From: Ulvibacterium marinum
GTDB taxonomy: Bacteria; Bacteroidota; Bacteroidia; Flavobacteriales; Flavobacteriaceae
Direction of reading: 5' to 3'
Length of the DNA: 64,000 nucleotides
Assembly: GCF_003626755.1 (NCBI RefSeq)
Contig: NZ_RBCJ01000001.1
Coordinates: 124,001-188,000 of the forward strand
The number at the start of each line of letters is the position of its first letter. Within the stretch, counting starts at the first letter, position 1. Of this stretch, positions 26,228 through 35,643 are shown piece after piece. Below the pieces are notes generated by a model. The model was not told the DNA's origin. It saw only the letters and a list, made by a program, of their open reading frames with translations, and searched no databases. Position numbers and translations under genes: made by a program.

Positions 26228-26813
26228 TCTCCTTTTTCTGATCTGGGCTTGTGCTTCCTATCCGGAACGCAATAATTTCCAATCCATGGAAACATCCGGT
26301 GGGTCTATAACAAATCCCTATTTTTCCAATCCAAAAAAGGATTATGTATATAAGGCGGACATTAATCTATATAAGAAGAACTTCAGTGGCATCCTTATCT
26401 TAAAGAAATTGGGAGTACAGCACCATAGGGTAGTATTTACTACGGAATTAGGAAATACCATTTTCGACTTTTCTTTTAGGGATGGTGACTTTAGGGTAAA
26501 TCATATCCTTTCGGAGATGAACAAAAAAATGGTCATTAACCTGCTTAAGAAAGATTTCAGAACATTGGTTACGGAGAATCCATCCGTTCTAAATAGGTTT
26601 GCATCCGAGGACCGATTCATCTTTGAAACCGAAATGGCCAAGTGGAAAAATTACTATTATACTATAGACCGGAAATTGGAGAAAATCGTTCAAACCAAGA
26701 ACGGAAAGAAAAAAGTCTCTTTTATATTTTCTTCCGTTGATGCGGAGGTTGCAAAAAATATTCAGATCTTGCACCACAATATAAAGCTGTCCATACGGCT
26801 AAAAGCCATTTAA
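26208..26813 (+). CDS. lipoprotein of unknown function, pigment cluster
   Basis: 201 residues from ATG 26208, chosen because it begins with a lipoprotein signal (LLFLIWAC, cysteine near residue 15); the reading from 26154 has no signal and lies within the LolA-like gene. The mature part is basic, with beta-type stretches (YKADINLY, VVFTTELG, IFDFSF). No known motif is visible. Its position between LolA-like and barrel genes suggests an outer-membrane receptor for the carried lipid or pigment, analogous to LolB. This is inferred from context. Confidence 0.7.
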   Translation: MRYLPISLLFLIWACASYPERNNFQSMETSGGSITNPYFSNPKKDYVYKADINLYKKNFSGILILKKLGVQHHRVVFTTELGNTIFDFSFRDGDFRVNHILSEMNKKMVINLLKKDFRTLVTENPSVLNRFASEDRFIFETEMAKWKNYYYTIDRKLEKIVQTKNGKKKVSFIFSSVDAEVAKNIQILHHNIKLSIRLKAI

Positions 26814-26814
26814 G

Positions 26815-27414
26815 ATGAACAAAGCATTCTTTGGGTTACTAATTTTTCTATTTTCAGGGATAACCTATGCCCAAACCAATATTAGACCAGGGATTCGCTT
26901 GGGATTCAATAGTGCCAATATTTCCAATACCACCTTGGACAACAAAATTGGACCCAACGCTGCCATTTTTGTCGATTTCCGTTTTTCCAGGCATTATTCG
27001 CTACAGCCAGAAATTATGTATTCCAGACAAGGTGGCAAATCCAATATCCGTACCAACGAAGATTTGGATATCGATTATTTATCATTTGGTGTGGTCAATA
27101 AGTTTTTTGTTGCACCTAATCAGGGCCTTCATCTAATTTTGGGCCCTAGCTTGGATTTCGATTTTGAGAATAATCTTATCAATGTTATCAATGAAACTAA
27201 TGACTCCGATGTTACTCCTTTGGATCTCTCCTTCTTTTTTGGGATAGGCTACGAATTTGATTTTGGTTTGGTCTTGGAAGCCCGGTATAAACAAGGACTG
27301 CTGGACATTGATTTATTTGACGAAGATTTTGAGTCCGATTTTTACAGGGGAGAGGGAAATACGCTGAACAATGTATTTCAGTTCGGGGTGGCGTACAAAT
27401 TTGATTTGCGATAG
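26815..27414 (+). CDS. outer-membrane beta-barrel protein (PorT/OMP_b-brl_2-like)
   Basis: 199 residues. A signal peptide ends at TYAQ. The start of the mature part (IRPGIRLGFNSANIS) and the repeated strand pattern (SLQPEIMYSRQGG, LVLEARYKQGL) are typical of the eight-stranded Bacteroidota barrel family. The last residues (FGVAYKFDLR) resemble a barrel-closing strand. It is placed after the LolA-like and lipoprotein genes and may help place the pigment in the outer membrane. Confidence 0.8.
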   Translation: MNKAFFGLLIFLFSGITYAQTNIRPGIRLGFNSANISNTTLDNKIGPNAAIFVDFRFSRHYSLQPEIMYSRQGGKSNIRTNEDLDIDYLSFGVVNKFFVAPNQGLHLILGPSLDFDFENNLINVINETNDSDVTPLDLSFFFGIGYEFDFGLVLEARYKQGLLDIDLFDEDFESDFYRGEGNTLNNVFQFGVAYKFDLR

Positions 27415-27415
27415 T

Positions 27416-27784
27416 ATGTTGATAGAAGGACTTTACGTAATAAAGGATTATAAATACGACCAAGGTACGGCTAATGTTACCATACACTTAAACAAGGAGC
27501 ATCCGATCTTTAAGGGTCATTTCCCAGGAAATCCGGTGATGCCCGGGGTTTGTATGATACAGATCATAAAAGAGCTTACGGAAAAGGCTACAGGGGAGCA
27601 GCTTTTTCTAAAGGTTTCTTCCAATATCAAATTTATGGCGATCATAAACCCGGAAGAAAATGACACACTCCAACTAACTTTAAATATTTCCATAAACGAA
27701 AGAGAGGTTAAGGTAAAAAATACGACTACATTTCAGGATACCTTGGCATTGAAGCTGAGCGCTACCTTCCAAATACAAGACTAA
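27416..27784 (+). CDS. FabZ/ApeI-like hotdog protein with Gln at the catalytic Glu position
   Basis: 122 residues from ATG 27416, one base after the previous stop; a longer reading would lie in the barrel gene. The FabZ signature HFPGNPVMPGV is intact, including the histidine, but the catalytic glutamate four residues on is glutamine (CMIQ). ApeI-type proteins of aryl polyene clusters also vary here, so it may be a special dehydratase, a thioesterase-like enzyme or a non-catalytic binding partner. Confidence 0.82.
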   Translation: MLIEGLYVIKDYKYDQGTANVTIHLNKEHPIFKGHFPGNPVMPGVCMIQIIKELTEKATGEQLFLKVSSNIKFMAIINPEENDTLQLTLNISINEREVKVKNTTTFQDTLALKLSATFQIQD

Positions 27785-28282
27785 ATGAAATTCGTAGTAG
27801 GCCTAATATGTTCCTTGGCCCTTTGGGGAGCATCCACTGACATTTCCGAGCTCCGGAAGACGTATCCCAAAGCCAATGCAAGTGAACAGGTTACCGATAA
27901 ACTATTTACAGAACTTTCGCCCATATCCAAAACGGACGACGCGGTTCTGGTAGCTTACAAAGGTGCAATATCTACCCTTAAGGCGAAGTATGCACAAGGG
28001 TTGCGAAATAAGAAGGATTTTTTTAAATCCGGGGCAGAACTTATTGAATATGCGGTAGCCACAAAGCCTAAAAACATAGAAATACGATGTATCCGCTTAA
28101 GTGTTCAGGAAAACTCTCCCAAAGTAGTTGGATACAAGGAAAACATCGAAGAGGACAAAGGGTTTTTATTGCACAACTTTGCGAACGTATCCTCAGAGGA
28201 AATTCGGGAGTTCGTTAAAAACTACGCCATGCAATCTTCTGTTTTTGACGCTTCGGAAAAGCAATTGTTTTCGGGTCGGTAA
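27785..28282 (+). CDS. secreted protein of unknown function, pigment cluster
   Basis: 165 residues with a short signal peptide (MKFVVGLICSLALWGAS). The rest is mainly helical and charged, including a YKGAISTLKAKYAQG segment. No motif recognised. It starts directly at the preceding stop. Its 3' end contains a promoter for the downstream genes. Confidence 0.7.
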   Translation: MKFVVGLICSLALWGASTDISELRKTYPKANASEQVTDKLFTELSPISKTDDAVLVAYKGAISTLKAKYAQGLRNKKDFFKSGAELIEYAVATKPKNIEIRCIRLSVQENSPKVVGYKENIEEDKGFLLHNFANVSSEEIREFVKNYAMQSSVFDASEKQLFSGR

Positions 28283-28294
28283 TCCGTATCTTTG
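28265..28294 (+). promoter_or_regulatory. internal promoter of the distal flexirubin genes
   Basis: TTG at 28265-28267, exactly 19 bases, then TATCTTTG at 28287-28294: a full match to the Bacteroidota sigma-A pattern TTG-N19-TAnnTTTG. It overlaps the end of the 165-residue gene and would start transcription near 28300, about 40 bases before the glycosyltransferase start. It can uncouple the last six cluster genes from the main promoter. Confidence 0.7.
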
Positions 28295-28341
28295 CCTAGA
28301 ATTTAGCTTTTTGCAACCAGAAGGCTTTCAATGGATTTATC

Positions 28342-29544
28342 TTGCCAGCTTCCATCCTATCTATATCGGAAACCATAGAGCGACTAAAATGTTGCGTAGT
28401 CGTTCCCACATATAATAATGGCAAGACCCTAAAAAAAGTATTGGATGGCATATTGTGCCATACCCCAAATATCATAGTTATTAATGACGGGTCCACGGAC
28501 GCCACTCTCGATATACTTTCAGCATATCCGGAGTTAATACAGCTGCATTTGAGCAAAAACCAAGGGAAAGGTCATGCGCTTAGAACTGGATTCAAAAAAG
28601 CACTGGAATTGGGGTATAATTTTGCAATTACCATAGATTCTGATGGCCAACATTTTCCAGACGACATTCCAGTTTTCATTAAGGCACTAGAACAAGAGCT
28701 CTCAAAAAAGGTTTTGTTTATAGGTTCCAGGAATATGCAACAATCAGACGTTCCAGGCCGTAGTAGTTTTGGAAACCGGTTTTCCAATTTTTGGTTTTGG
28801 GTGGAGACTGGTACATGGTTAAAGGATACCCAATGTGGCTTTCGCCTCTATCCTTTGCAAGCGATAAAGGAGATGAAGTTCTACACTCCAAAATTCGAGT
28901 TCGAGATAGAGGTCATAGTCAGAGCTGCCTGGAATGGGATAACGGTGAAAAATATTCCGGTCAATATTCTATATGATGACCCCGAACGGGTCTCCCATTT
29001 TAGACCAGTAATCGATTTTGCCCGTATTAGTGTACTAAACACTTGGTTGGTATTAGTTGCCTTGATCTATATTAAACCTCGTGATTTATTTCAAAGACTT
29101 AAAAAAAAAGGGTTTAAACGTTTTTTTTACGAGGATTTTTTGCACAACCAGGATTCGCCAAGAAAAAAGGCATTTTCCATAGCGTTGGGGATTTTTATAG
29201 GGCTTAGCCCCTTATGGGGTTTTCATACGGTCATTGTTATTTTTTTGGCTCTGTTGCTTAAACTGAACAAGGTTATCGCTTTTGCTTTTTCCAATATCAG
29301 TTTACCCCCTTTTATTCCTTTTGTACTGTATCTAAGTCTCCAGACCGGGGCTTGGGTTACTGGTAGGGAATTGAGCTTTTCCATCAATGAGGTTGATGAA
29401 AATTTTGAAATCATCAAAAACCTACAGACGTACATCATAGGTAGTTTGACGTTATCTACCCTCTCCGCATTGACCTTGGGATTATTGGCCTATATCTTTT
29501 TATCCATTTTTGACCGGAAAAAAATTGCCATGCATAATGGATAG
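28342..29544 (+). CDS. GT2 glycosyltransferase fused to DUF2062 membrane domain
   Basis: 400 residues with a TTG start at 28342; the frame has a stop upstream (28297) and no ATG near the domain start. The N-terminal part is a DPM1-like GT-A family 2 domain: VVPTYNNG, NDGSTDAT, IDSDGQHFPDD. The C-terminal 140 residues form a DUF2062 domain with several helices (SIALGIFIGLSPLWGFHT). Such fusions add a sugar to a lipid carrier at the inner membrane. Its role in flexirubin is unknown, though the gene is typical of these clusters. The next gene overlaps by 8 bases. Confidence 0.85.
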   Translation: MPASILSISETIERLKCCVVVPTYNNGKTLKKVLDGILCHTPNIIVINDGSTDATLDILSAYPELIQLHLSKNQGKGHALRTGFKKALELGYNFAITIDSDGQHFPDDIPVFIKALEQELSKKVLFIGSRNMQQSDVPGRSSFGNRFSNFWFWVETGTWLKDTQCGFRLYPLQAIKEMKFYTPKFEFEIEVIVRAAWNGITVKNIPVNILYDDPERVSHFRPVIDFARISVLNTWLVLVALIYIKPRDLFQRLKKKGFKRFFYEDFLHNQDSPRKKAFSIALGIFIGLSPLWGFHTVIVIFLALLLKLNKVIAFAFSNISLPPFIPFVLYLSLQTGAWVTGRELSFSINEVDENFEIIKNLQTYIIGSLTLSTLSALTLGLLAYIFLSIFDRKKIAMHNG

Positions 29545-32500
29545 TTTTTTCTATCGTACATATCAATTCTTTTTGAGGCGAAAGTGGTTGGGACTTATTG
29601 TGGTATTGCTGTTTCTTCTAGGACTATCGGTCCTAGTTGCCAAAATAAAATTTGAGGAGGATATCACCAAGCTTATTCCTGTAAATTCAGAAAACGAGGC
29701 CTACCAAAGGGTTTTGAAAACACTACAATTTACGGATAAGGTTATCGTAAATGTAAAGCTGGATAGTGATGGTTCCGTGGACGATCTCACCCAATATGCT
29801 TCTCAATTTCTGGACAGTCTTCAGGCCAATATCCAAGGATATGTAAAAAACGTTCAGGGAAAAGTGGCTGATGACGAAGTGTTACGGACCATGGATTTTG
29901 TTTATGAAAACCTGCCTTTGTTTCTGGATAATGCCGATTATACTACCATCCGACAAAAAATTAAGAAAGACAGTATTGCCACCCTGACCAAAGAAAACTA
30001 CAAAACGCTTATTTCCCCATCGGGGATTGTGGCCAAAAAGAATATTTTACGCGACCCCTTGGGATTGTCCTATATAGCCCTAAAAAAGTTGCGGCAACTG
30101 GGAATCGCTGATGGATTTACGCTCAAGGATGGATTTCTTTTGAGTGAAGACCGGCAAAATATCCTGCTATTTATTACTCCTATCCATGCCTCCAATCAGA
30201 CTTCTGAAAATGAACCCTTTGCCAAGGAATTGTATCGAATACAAAAACAATTGAACCTTGCTTTCGATTCCAAGGTGAAGAGCGAGTATTTCGGCGCCCC
30301 TTTGATCGCTGTGGCCAATGCACAACAGATTAAACGGGATATTCAGTTTACGGTCGGGATAGCCTTAACGCTCTTGCTTATTCTTTTGATTTTCTTTTAC
30401 CGCAAATTGACCTTGCCCATTATTCTCTTTTTGCCGACTATTTTTGGTGGGTTGCTGTCCGTGGCCCTGCTTTATTTCATCCGAAAGGAGATTTCCGCCA
30501 TTTCCCTGGGTATAGGTGCCGTCTTGCTTGGGATAACCTTGGACTATTCACTACACATCCTTACGCATATTAGGAACAAAGGTTCCATCAAAAGTTTGTA
30601 TTCGGATGTAGCCCCATCCATTTTAATGAGCAGTCTTACTACCGCTTCTGCTTTTTTGTGCTTGCTATTTCTAGAATCCCAGGCCTTACAGGATTTAGGG
30701 ATTTTTGCCGCGGTAAGCGTTTTGGGCGCCTCTGTATTCGCCCTTTTTTTTATCCCTCAGGCATACGGAGCGAAATCGGCCGAAAGGAAAAGCACAACCT
30801 TTCTAGATACGCTTGCCGCTTACAACTTTCAACAAAACAAGTGGCTTATCGGGTCACTGGTGGGATTATTCGTGATCAGCATTTTTACCTATACCTCGGT
30901 AACCTTTAACAAGGACATTGCCAAATTGAATTACGAACCTCCCTCATTGATCGATGCCCGAAAACATCTGGAAACCTTGACCGACCTCGGGGCCAAATCT
31001 CTTTACATAACCAATTATGGGAATTCCCAGGAGGAAGTGCTACAAGCAAGTGATAGTGTTTACACTTTGTTAAATCGACTTAATGATGAGAAGCGGATTT
31101 TAGGGTTCAGTGCTATAGGTGCCCTTATCCATTCAAAAAAGGAACAAGAAGAAAAAATAGGTCTTTGGAAAGAGTTTTGGAAGGATAGTATCGGCTTCGT
31201 TACCACTTCACTTATTGATGCCGGTAGGGAATACGGTTTTAAACCCAAGACGTTTGACCGATTTTATGAACTGCTCCAATCGGATTTTAAGGCCTTGGAA
31301 ATTGAGGATTACAACTTGGTGAACTCCTTTTCGGTGGACGATTACCTATCCACCAAAGATGGGTTTACAACTGTAAGTTCCTTGGTAAAGGTAGATTCTT
31401 CCCAGATTGGACATGTCCGTGAAACCTTTGCTAAAAATCCCCGGACCGTCCTGATTGATCGGCAAGGCATGAACGAAACCTTTTTGGGCAATCTCAAGAA
31501 TGACTTTAACAGGCTCATTGGGTATTCCGTGTTGGCGATTCTAATACTCTTGTTCATCTTCTTTAGAAGCCTCTCGCTTACCTTGGTGACCAGTATTCCC
31601 ATTTTTCTTACCTGGTTTTTGACCATAGGGATTATGGGTCTCTTGCAATTGGAATTCAATATTTTCAACATTATCATCTCTACTTTTATTTTTGGGCTGG
31701 GCGTGGATTACAGTATTTTTATGACCAATGGCCTCTTAACGGAGTATCGCACGGGCGAAAAAGCCTTGTCTACCCACAGAACTTCGATTATCCTTTCCGT
31801 GGTTACCACCATTTTAGGTGTAGGTGTACTTATTTTTGCCAAGCATCCTGCGTTGTATACCATTTCCGTGGTTTCCTTGATCGGTATTCTCTCAGCGGTT
31901 TTGGTCGCCTTCACTGTGCAGCCCATGATCTTTCGTTTGTTTATCGGAAGTAGTGAAAAAAGACCTATCTCCTTAAGATACTTGATACACTCCTCACTTT
32001 CTTTCGGATATTTTGGTTTGGGCGGACTTGTATTTTCCCTTTATGCAGCTGTTGTATCAACACTCTTTCCAAAAAGTAGGGCGAAAAAACAATTGAGATT
32101 TCATAAGGCAGTATCCTTGTTGATGAAATCCGTGCTCTATACCAATCCTTTTGTAAGTAAAAAGGTAATTGACCTGTACTATGAGACCTTTGAAAAACCG
32201 GCTATGATCATTGCCAATCACACCTCGTTTTTGGATATCTTGGCCATTGGAATGTTGAATCCCAAGATTATATTCCTTGTAAACGATTGGGTCTACAACT
32301 CCCCTATTTTTGGGAATGCAGCCAAACTCGTCGGAGCCTATCCTGTTTCAAGTGGATTGGAAAACGGGGAGGATTATCTCCGGAAAAAAGTTGACCAAGG
32401 ATTTTCATTGATAACCTTTCCGGAAGGTACCCGTTCCCATACCAACAAAGTAAGACGTTTTCACAAAGGCGCCTTCTATCTGGCTGAAAAATTGGGTTTG

Positions 32501-33211
32501 GATATCCTTCCTGTACTCATCCATGGTAATTCTGAAGTTCTGCCCAAAGGAAGCTTCATCATTAGAGATGGTAGTATTACCCTTAAAATTCTCCCAAGAA
32601 TCAAAGTCAAGGACTCAAACTTTGGGGTAAACTATACCCAACGTACCAAAAATATAAGTACCCATTTTAAAGATCAATTTTTTGCCTTTCGAAAGGAAAT
32701 AGAGCAGGAAACCTATTTCCACAGATCCGTTCTCGATCAGTACCGATTTAAGGGAAGAAAACTATATAAAAAGGTCCAGGAGGATCTGAAAAAAAATGCA
32801 TCGGTCTATGGGCAGCTTCTGAATCTTCTTGAAAAGAAAACGAAGATTACTCATCTTTCCAAGGACCATGGTCAATTGGATTTTTTACTTGCCCTGGATT
32901 CTACAGATCGCAAAATTAACGTCTATCTCGAGGACAAAACGACCCGGCCAATCGTCCAAAATAGTTTTATCACCCATAATCGCCGAAATATTCAGGTAGC
33001 TTCCACCCCTGCCGATGCCATGACCAAGGAAGCCCAGGTGTTACTACTTGACCAAAATCCAACGGATTGGGGAAGAATCCAAAAAATAATAGATGAAATT
33101 GGTATCTTACTAGTATTGAAGAACGGGATGAACCTTCCTTTAAAAAATATTACGGAAGCCGGCTTTACCATAAGCGTTCAAAATGATAATTTTATCATAG
33201 CCAAAAGGTAG
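29537..33211 (+). CDS. MMPL/RND exporter fused to acyltransferase and degenerate methyltransferase-like domain
   Basis: 1,224 residues from ATG 29537; an earlier TTG lies in the preceding gene. Residues up to about 820 form a two-repeat RND/MMPL transporter with about twelve helices and two periplasmic domains. A PlsC-like acyltransferase follows, with HX4D as NHTSFLD and the glycerophosphate-type motif FPEGTRS. The last 170 residues begin with YRFKGRKLY, recalling methyltransferases fused to such acyltransferases in Bacteroidota, but the glycine-rich SAM motif has decayed. It may acylate a pigment intermediate and export it. Boundaries are approximate. Confidence 0.85.
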   Translation: MDSFFYRTYQFFLRRKWLGLIVVLLFLLGLSVLVAKIKFEEDITKLIPVNSENEAYQRVLKTLQFTDKVIVNVKLDSDGSVDDLTQYASQFLDSLQANIQGYVKNVQGKVADDEVLRTMDFVYENLPLFLDNADYTTIRQKIKKDSIATLTKENYKTLISPSGIVAKKNILRDPLGLSYIALKKLRQLGIADGFTLKDGFLLSEDRQNILLFITPIHASNQTSENEPFAKELYRIQKQLNLAFDSKVKSEYFGAPLIAVANAQQIKRDIQFTVGIALTLLLILLIFFYRKLTLPIILFLPTIFGGLLSVALLYFIRKEISAISLGIGAVLLGITLDYSLHILTHIRNKGSIKSLYSDVAPSILMSSLTTASAFLCLLFLESQALQDLGIFAAVSVLGASVFALFFIPQAYGAKSAERKSTTFLDTLAAYNFQQNKWLIGSLVGLFVISIFTYTSVTFNKDIAKLNYEPPSLIDARKHLETLTDLGAKSLYITNYGNSQEEVLQASDSVYTLLNRLNDEKRILGFSAIGALIHSKKEQEEKIGLWKEFWKDSIGFVTTSLIDAGREYGFKPKTFDRFYELLQSDFKALEIEDYNLVNSFSVDDYLSTKDGFTTVSSLVKVDSSQIGHVRETFAKNPRTVLIDRQGMNETFLGNLKNDFNRLIGYSVLAILILLFIFFRSLSLTLVTSIPIFLTWFLTIGIMGLLQLEFNIFNIIISTFIFGLGVDYSIFMTNGLLTEYRTGEKALSTHRTSIILSVVTTILGVGVLIFAKHPALYTISVVSLIGILSAVLVAFTVQPMIFRLFIGSSEKRPISLRYLIHSSLSFGYFGLGGLVFSLYAAVVSTLFPKSRAKKQLRFHKAVSLLMKSVLYTNPFVSKKVIDLYYETFEKPAMIIANHTSFLDILAIGMLNPKIIFLVNDWVYNSPIFGNAAKLVGAYPVSSGLENGEDYLRKKVDQGFSLITFPEGTRSHTNKVRRFHKGAFYLAEKLGLDILPVLIHGNSEVLPKGSFIIRDGSITLKILPRIKVKDSNFGVNYTQRTKNISTHFKDQFFAFRKEIEQETYFHRSVLDQYRFKGRKLYKKVQEDLKKNASVYGQLLNLLEKKTKITHLSKDHGQLDFLLALDSTDRKINVYLEDKTTRPIVQNSFITHNRRNIQVASTPADAMTKEAQVLLLDQNPTDWGRIQKIIDEIGILLVLKNGMNLPLKNITEAGFTISVQNDNFIIAKR

Positions 33212-33217
33212 GACAGG

Positions 33218-34765
33218 ATGAAAGAGCATTATGATGTAGTGATCATCGGTAGTGGTATGGGTGGATTGGTGGCAGCTAATATTCTGGCCCGGGAAGGCCG
33301 TAGCGTCTGTGTCCTGGAGAAGAACAATCAATACGGCGGCAACCTACAGACCTTTGTTCGCGAAAGAACCATTTTTGATACCGGAGTGCACTACCTTGGA
33401 GGGCTTTCCGAAGGACAAAACCTCTATCGTTACTTCAAATATCTAGGTATATATGAAGAGCTTAAACTAAAGAAGCTGGATGATGGTTTTGACATCATTA
33501 CTTTTGATAATGACCCCAACGAATATCCTCACGCCCAGGGATATAAGGATTTTGAGAAATCCCTGATCGCACAATTTCCCCATGAGGCCGAAGGTATTAA
33601 GGCGTACTGTAAGGAATTAAGGGAAACCTGCAATAAATTTCCTTTGTACAATTTAAACCACGGCAAGCCCTACTATGATGATGAGGAAATGTTCCGAACT
33701 CCGGCCAAGGCCCGTATCGATTCCCTAATCAGTGATTCGAAATTAAGGGCCATACTGGCAGGATCCAATCTACTCTACGCCGGAGAACCGGATAAAACTC
33801 CGTTTTATGTACATGCGCTTTCCGTAAACTCTTATATAGAAAGTTCATATCGTTGTGTAAATGGTGGCAGCCAGATTACCAAATTGTTGATTAGACGGCT
33901 TAAGGAAAATGGAGGGGAGGCCTATAAGCACCATGAAGTGGTAAAATTTGGACATGAAGGAAAAAAATTGGTCTATGCCGAAGTTGCCGACGGCAAACAA
34001 ATAAAAGGAGACCTTTTTATTTCGAATATCGAACCCAAACGCACCTTAAAACTGGTCGGTGAGGACAAGTTCAGAAAATCATATTCAAATCGGATAGAAC
34101 AGATAGAAAGTACCATCTCCGCGTTCAGCCTGCACTTGGTCCTCAAACCGAAATCATTCAAATATTTGAATTACAACTACTATCATTTTAAAGATCCATC
34201 AAAAGTTTGGGAAGGGCATCAATATTCAGAAGACAGTTGGCCCGAAAGCTATATGGTAAGTATGGGAGTTAGTAAAGCTACGGATGGTTGGGCGGATCAA
34301 ATGACCGTAATAACCTATATGCGATTCGATGAGGTGAAATCTTGGGAAAATACGTTCAATACCGTGGCCAAAAAGAATTACCGCGGACAGACGTATGCAG
34401 AGTTTAAGGACACCAAAACGGAAAAATTCCTTAATGAGCTTGAAAAAAAGTTTCCCAATATTCGAGAGTGTATTCAATCCATTTATACTTCTACTCCCCT
34501 GTCCTATCGTGACTACATTGGCAGTAATCAAGGGGCTATGTATGGATATGTTAAAGATGTAAACTATCCTTTGAAATCCTTTATCGCACCAAGAACTAAG
34601 ATCGGGAATCTATTCTTTACCGGGCAAAGTCTCAACATGCACGGTATTTTGGGAGTAACCATCAGTGGGGTAGTCACTTGCTCCGAAATTTTGGGAAGGG
34701 ACTATTTGTTGAATAGGATTTTAGAACAAGAAAAAGAGAATACGACCGCTAAAATAAGTGTATAA
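33218..34765 (+). CDS. CrtI/RetSat-like FAD-dependent oxidoreductase
   Basis: 515 residues. VVIIGSGMGGLVAANIL opens the FAD fold, followed by LEKNNQYGGNL and VHYLGG as in phytoene desaturases, carotene isomerases and retinol saturases. The C-terminal NLFFTGQSLNMHGILG is the second FAD-binding stretch. In a polyene pigment cluster it probably adjusts double bonds (desaturation, isomerisation or saturation). No other carotenoid genes are nearby, so a true carotenoid role is less likely. The next gene overlaps by TAATG. Confidence 0.87.
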   Translation: MKEHYDVVIIGSGMGGLVAANILAREGRSVCVLEKNNQYGGNLQTFVRERTIFDTGVHYLGGLSEGQNLYRYFKYLGIYEELKLKKLDDGFDIITFDNDPNEYPHAQGYKDFEKSLIAQFPHEAEGIKAYCKELRETCNKFPLYNLNHGKPYYDDEEMFRTPAKARIDSLISDSKLRAILAGSNLLYAGEPDKTPFYVHALSVNSYIESSYRCVNGGSQITKLLIRRLKENGGEAYKHHEVVKFGHEGKKLVYAEVADGKQIKGDLFISNIEPKRTLKLVGEDKFRKSYSNRIEQIESTISAFSLHLVLKPKSFKYLNYNYYHFKDPSKVWEGHQYSEDSWPESYMVSMGVSKATDGWADQMTVITYMRFDEVKSWENTFNTVAKKNYRGQTYAEFKDTKTEKFLNELEKKFPNIRECIQSIYTSTPLSYRDYIGSNQGAMYGYVKDVNYPLKSFIAPRTKIGNLFFTGQSLNMHGILGVTISGVVTCSEILGRDYLLNRILEQEKENTTAKISV

Positions 34766-35643
34766 TGGGAAAATTTAAGACAGCCCCGGTCAGCAGGGTC
34801 AAGAATATTTCCAAAAAGGATTTCCTGGAAAACTACTATGATCCACAACAGCCATTATTGATAGAGGGCCTCATCAAAGACTGGCCTGCTTATGAAAAAT
34901 GGAACTTGGACTATATTCAGCAACGGTCCGGTGACCAAATAGTACCACTTTACGACAGTAAACCTACCAAAGGCAAACAAAACTCGGCTGCACCGGCCAC
35001 CGAAATGAAATTGTACGATTACTTGGAGTTATTAAAAAATGAACCGACCGATCTTCGTATATTTTTCTATAACATCCTGGATAGCATGCCTGAGTTGGCA
35101 AAGGATTTTGAATATCCGGATTTGGGCCTGAAGTTTTTTAAACGTTTGCCGGTAATGTTCTTTGGGGGCGAGGGTTCAAAGGTACTGGCCCATTATGATA
35201 TGGATCTTGCAGACCTGGTCCATGTACATTTTCATGGTACCAAAAGTGTCACCCTATTTACTCCGGAACAGACCAAATATCTGTATCGGGTACCCTATTC
35301 GGTCCACAATTTGGAGACCATTGATATGGACAATCCCGATTTTGAAAAATATCCGGCATTACAAAACGTTCAAGGCATTTATGCCGAAATGAAACATGGG
35401 GATGCCCTCTATATGCCCAGTGGTTATTGGCATTATATTAAATATACCACCGGGGGGTTTTCCATCACGTTGCGGGCATTGCCCACCAAACCCCAACGTC
35501 TACTAAAAACGGCCTCCAATGTATTATTCATGAGAAATTTTGAAAATATCATGCGAAGGACCATGGGACAGAAGTGGGTGGACTATAAAGAGAACAAAAT
35601 GGTTCGTCGTGTTAATAAAAAATATGGGAAATCGGTAGTCTAA
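34765..35643 (+). CDS. cupin-like (JmjC/Cupin_8) putative Fe(II)/2-oxoglutarate oxygenase
   Basis: 292 residues. The metal triad is visible as HYDMD (H-x-D) near residues 141-145 and the histidine of PSGYWHYIKY further on. The N-terminal QPLLIEGLIKDWPA is the usual Cupin_8 opening. Such proteins hydroxylate proteins or small molecules. Here it could hydroxylate the aryl or alkyl part of the pigment; the target is unknown. Start and stop overlap both neighbours by one base. Confidence 0.82.
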   Translation: MGKFKTAPVSRVKNISKKDFLENYYDPQQPLLIEGLIKDWPAYEKWNLDYIQQRSGDQIVPLYDSKPTKGKQNSAAPATEMKLYDYLELLKNEPTDLRIFFYNILDSMPELAKDFEYPDLGLKFFKRLPVMFFGGEGSKVLAHYDMDLADLVHVHFHGTKSVTLFTPEQTKYLYRVPYSVHNLETIDMDNPDFEKYPALQNVQGIYAEMKHGDALYMPSGYWHYIKYTTGGFSITLRALPTKPQRLLKTASNVLFMRNFENIMRRTMGQKWVDYKENKMVRRVNKKYGKSVV

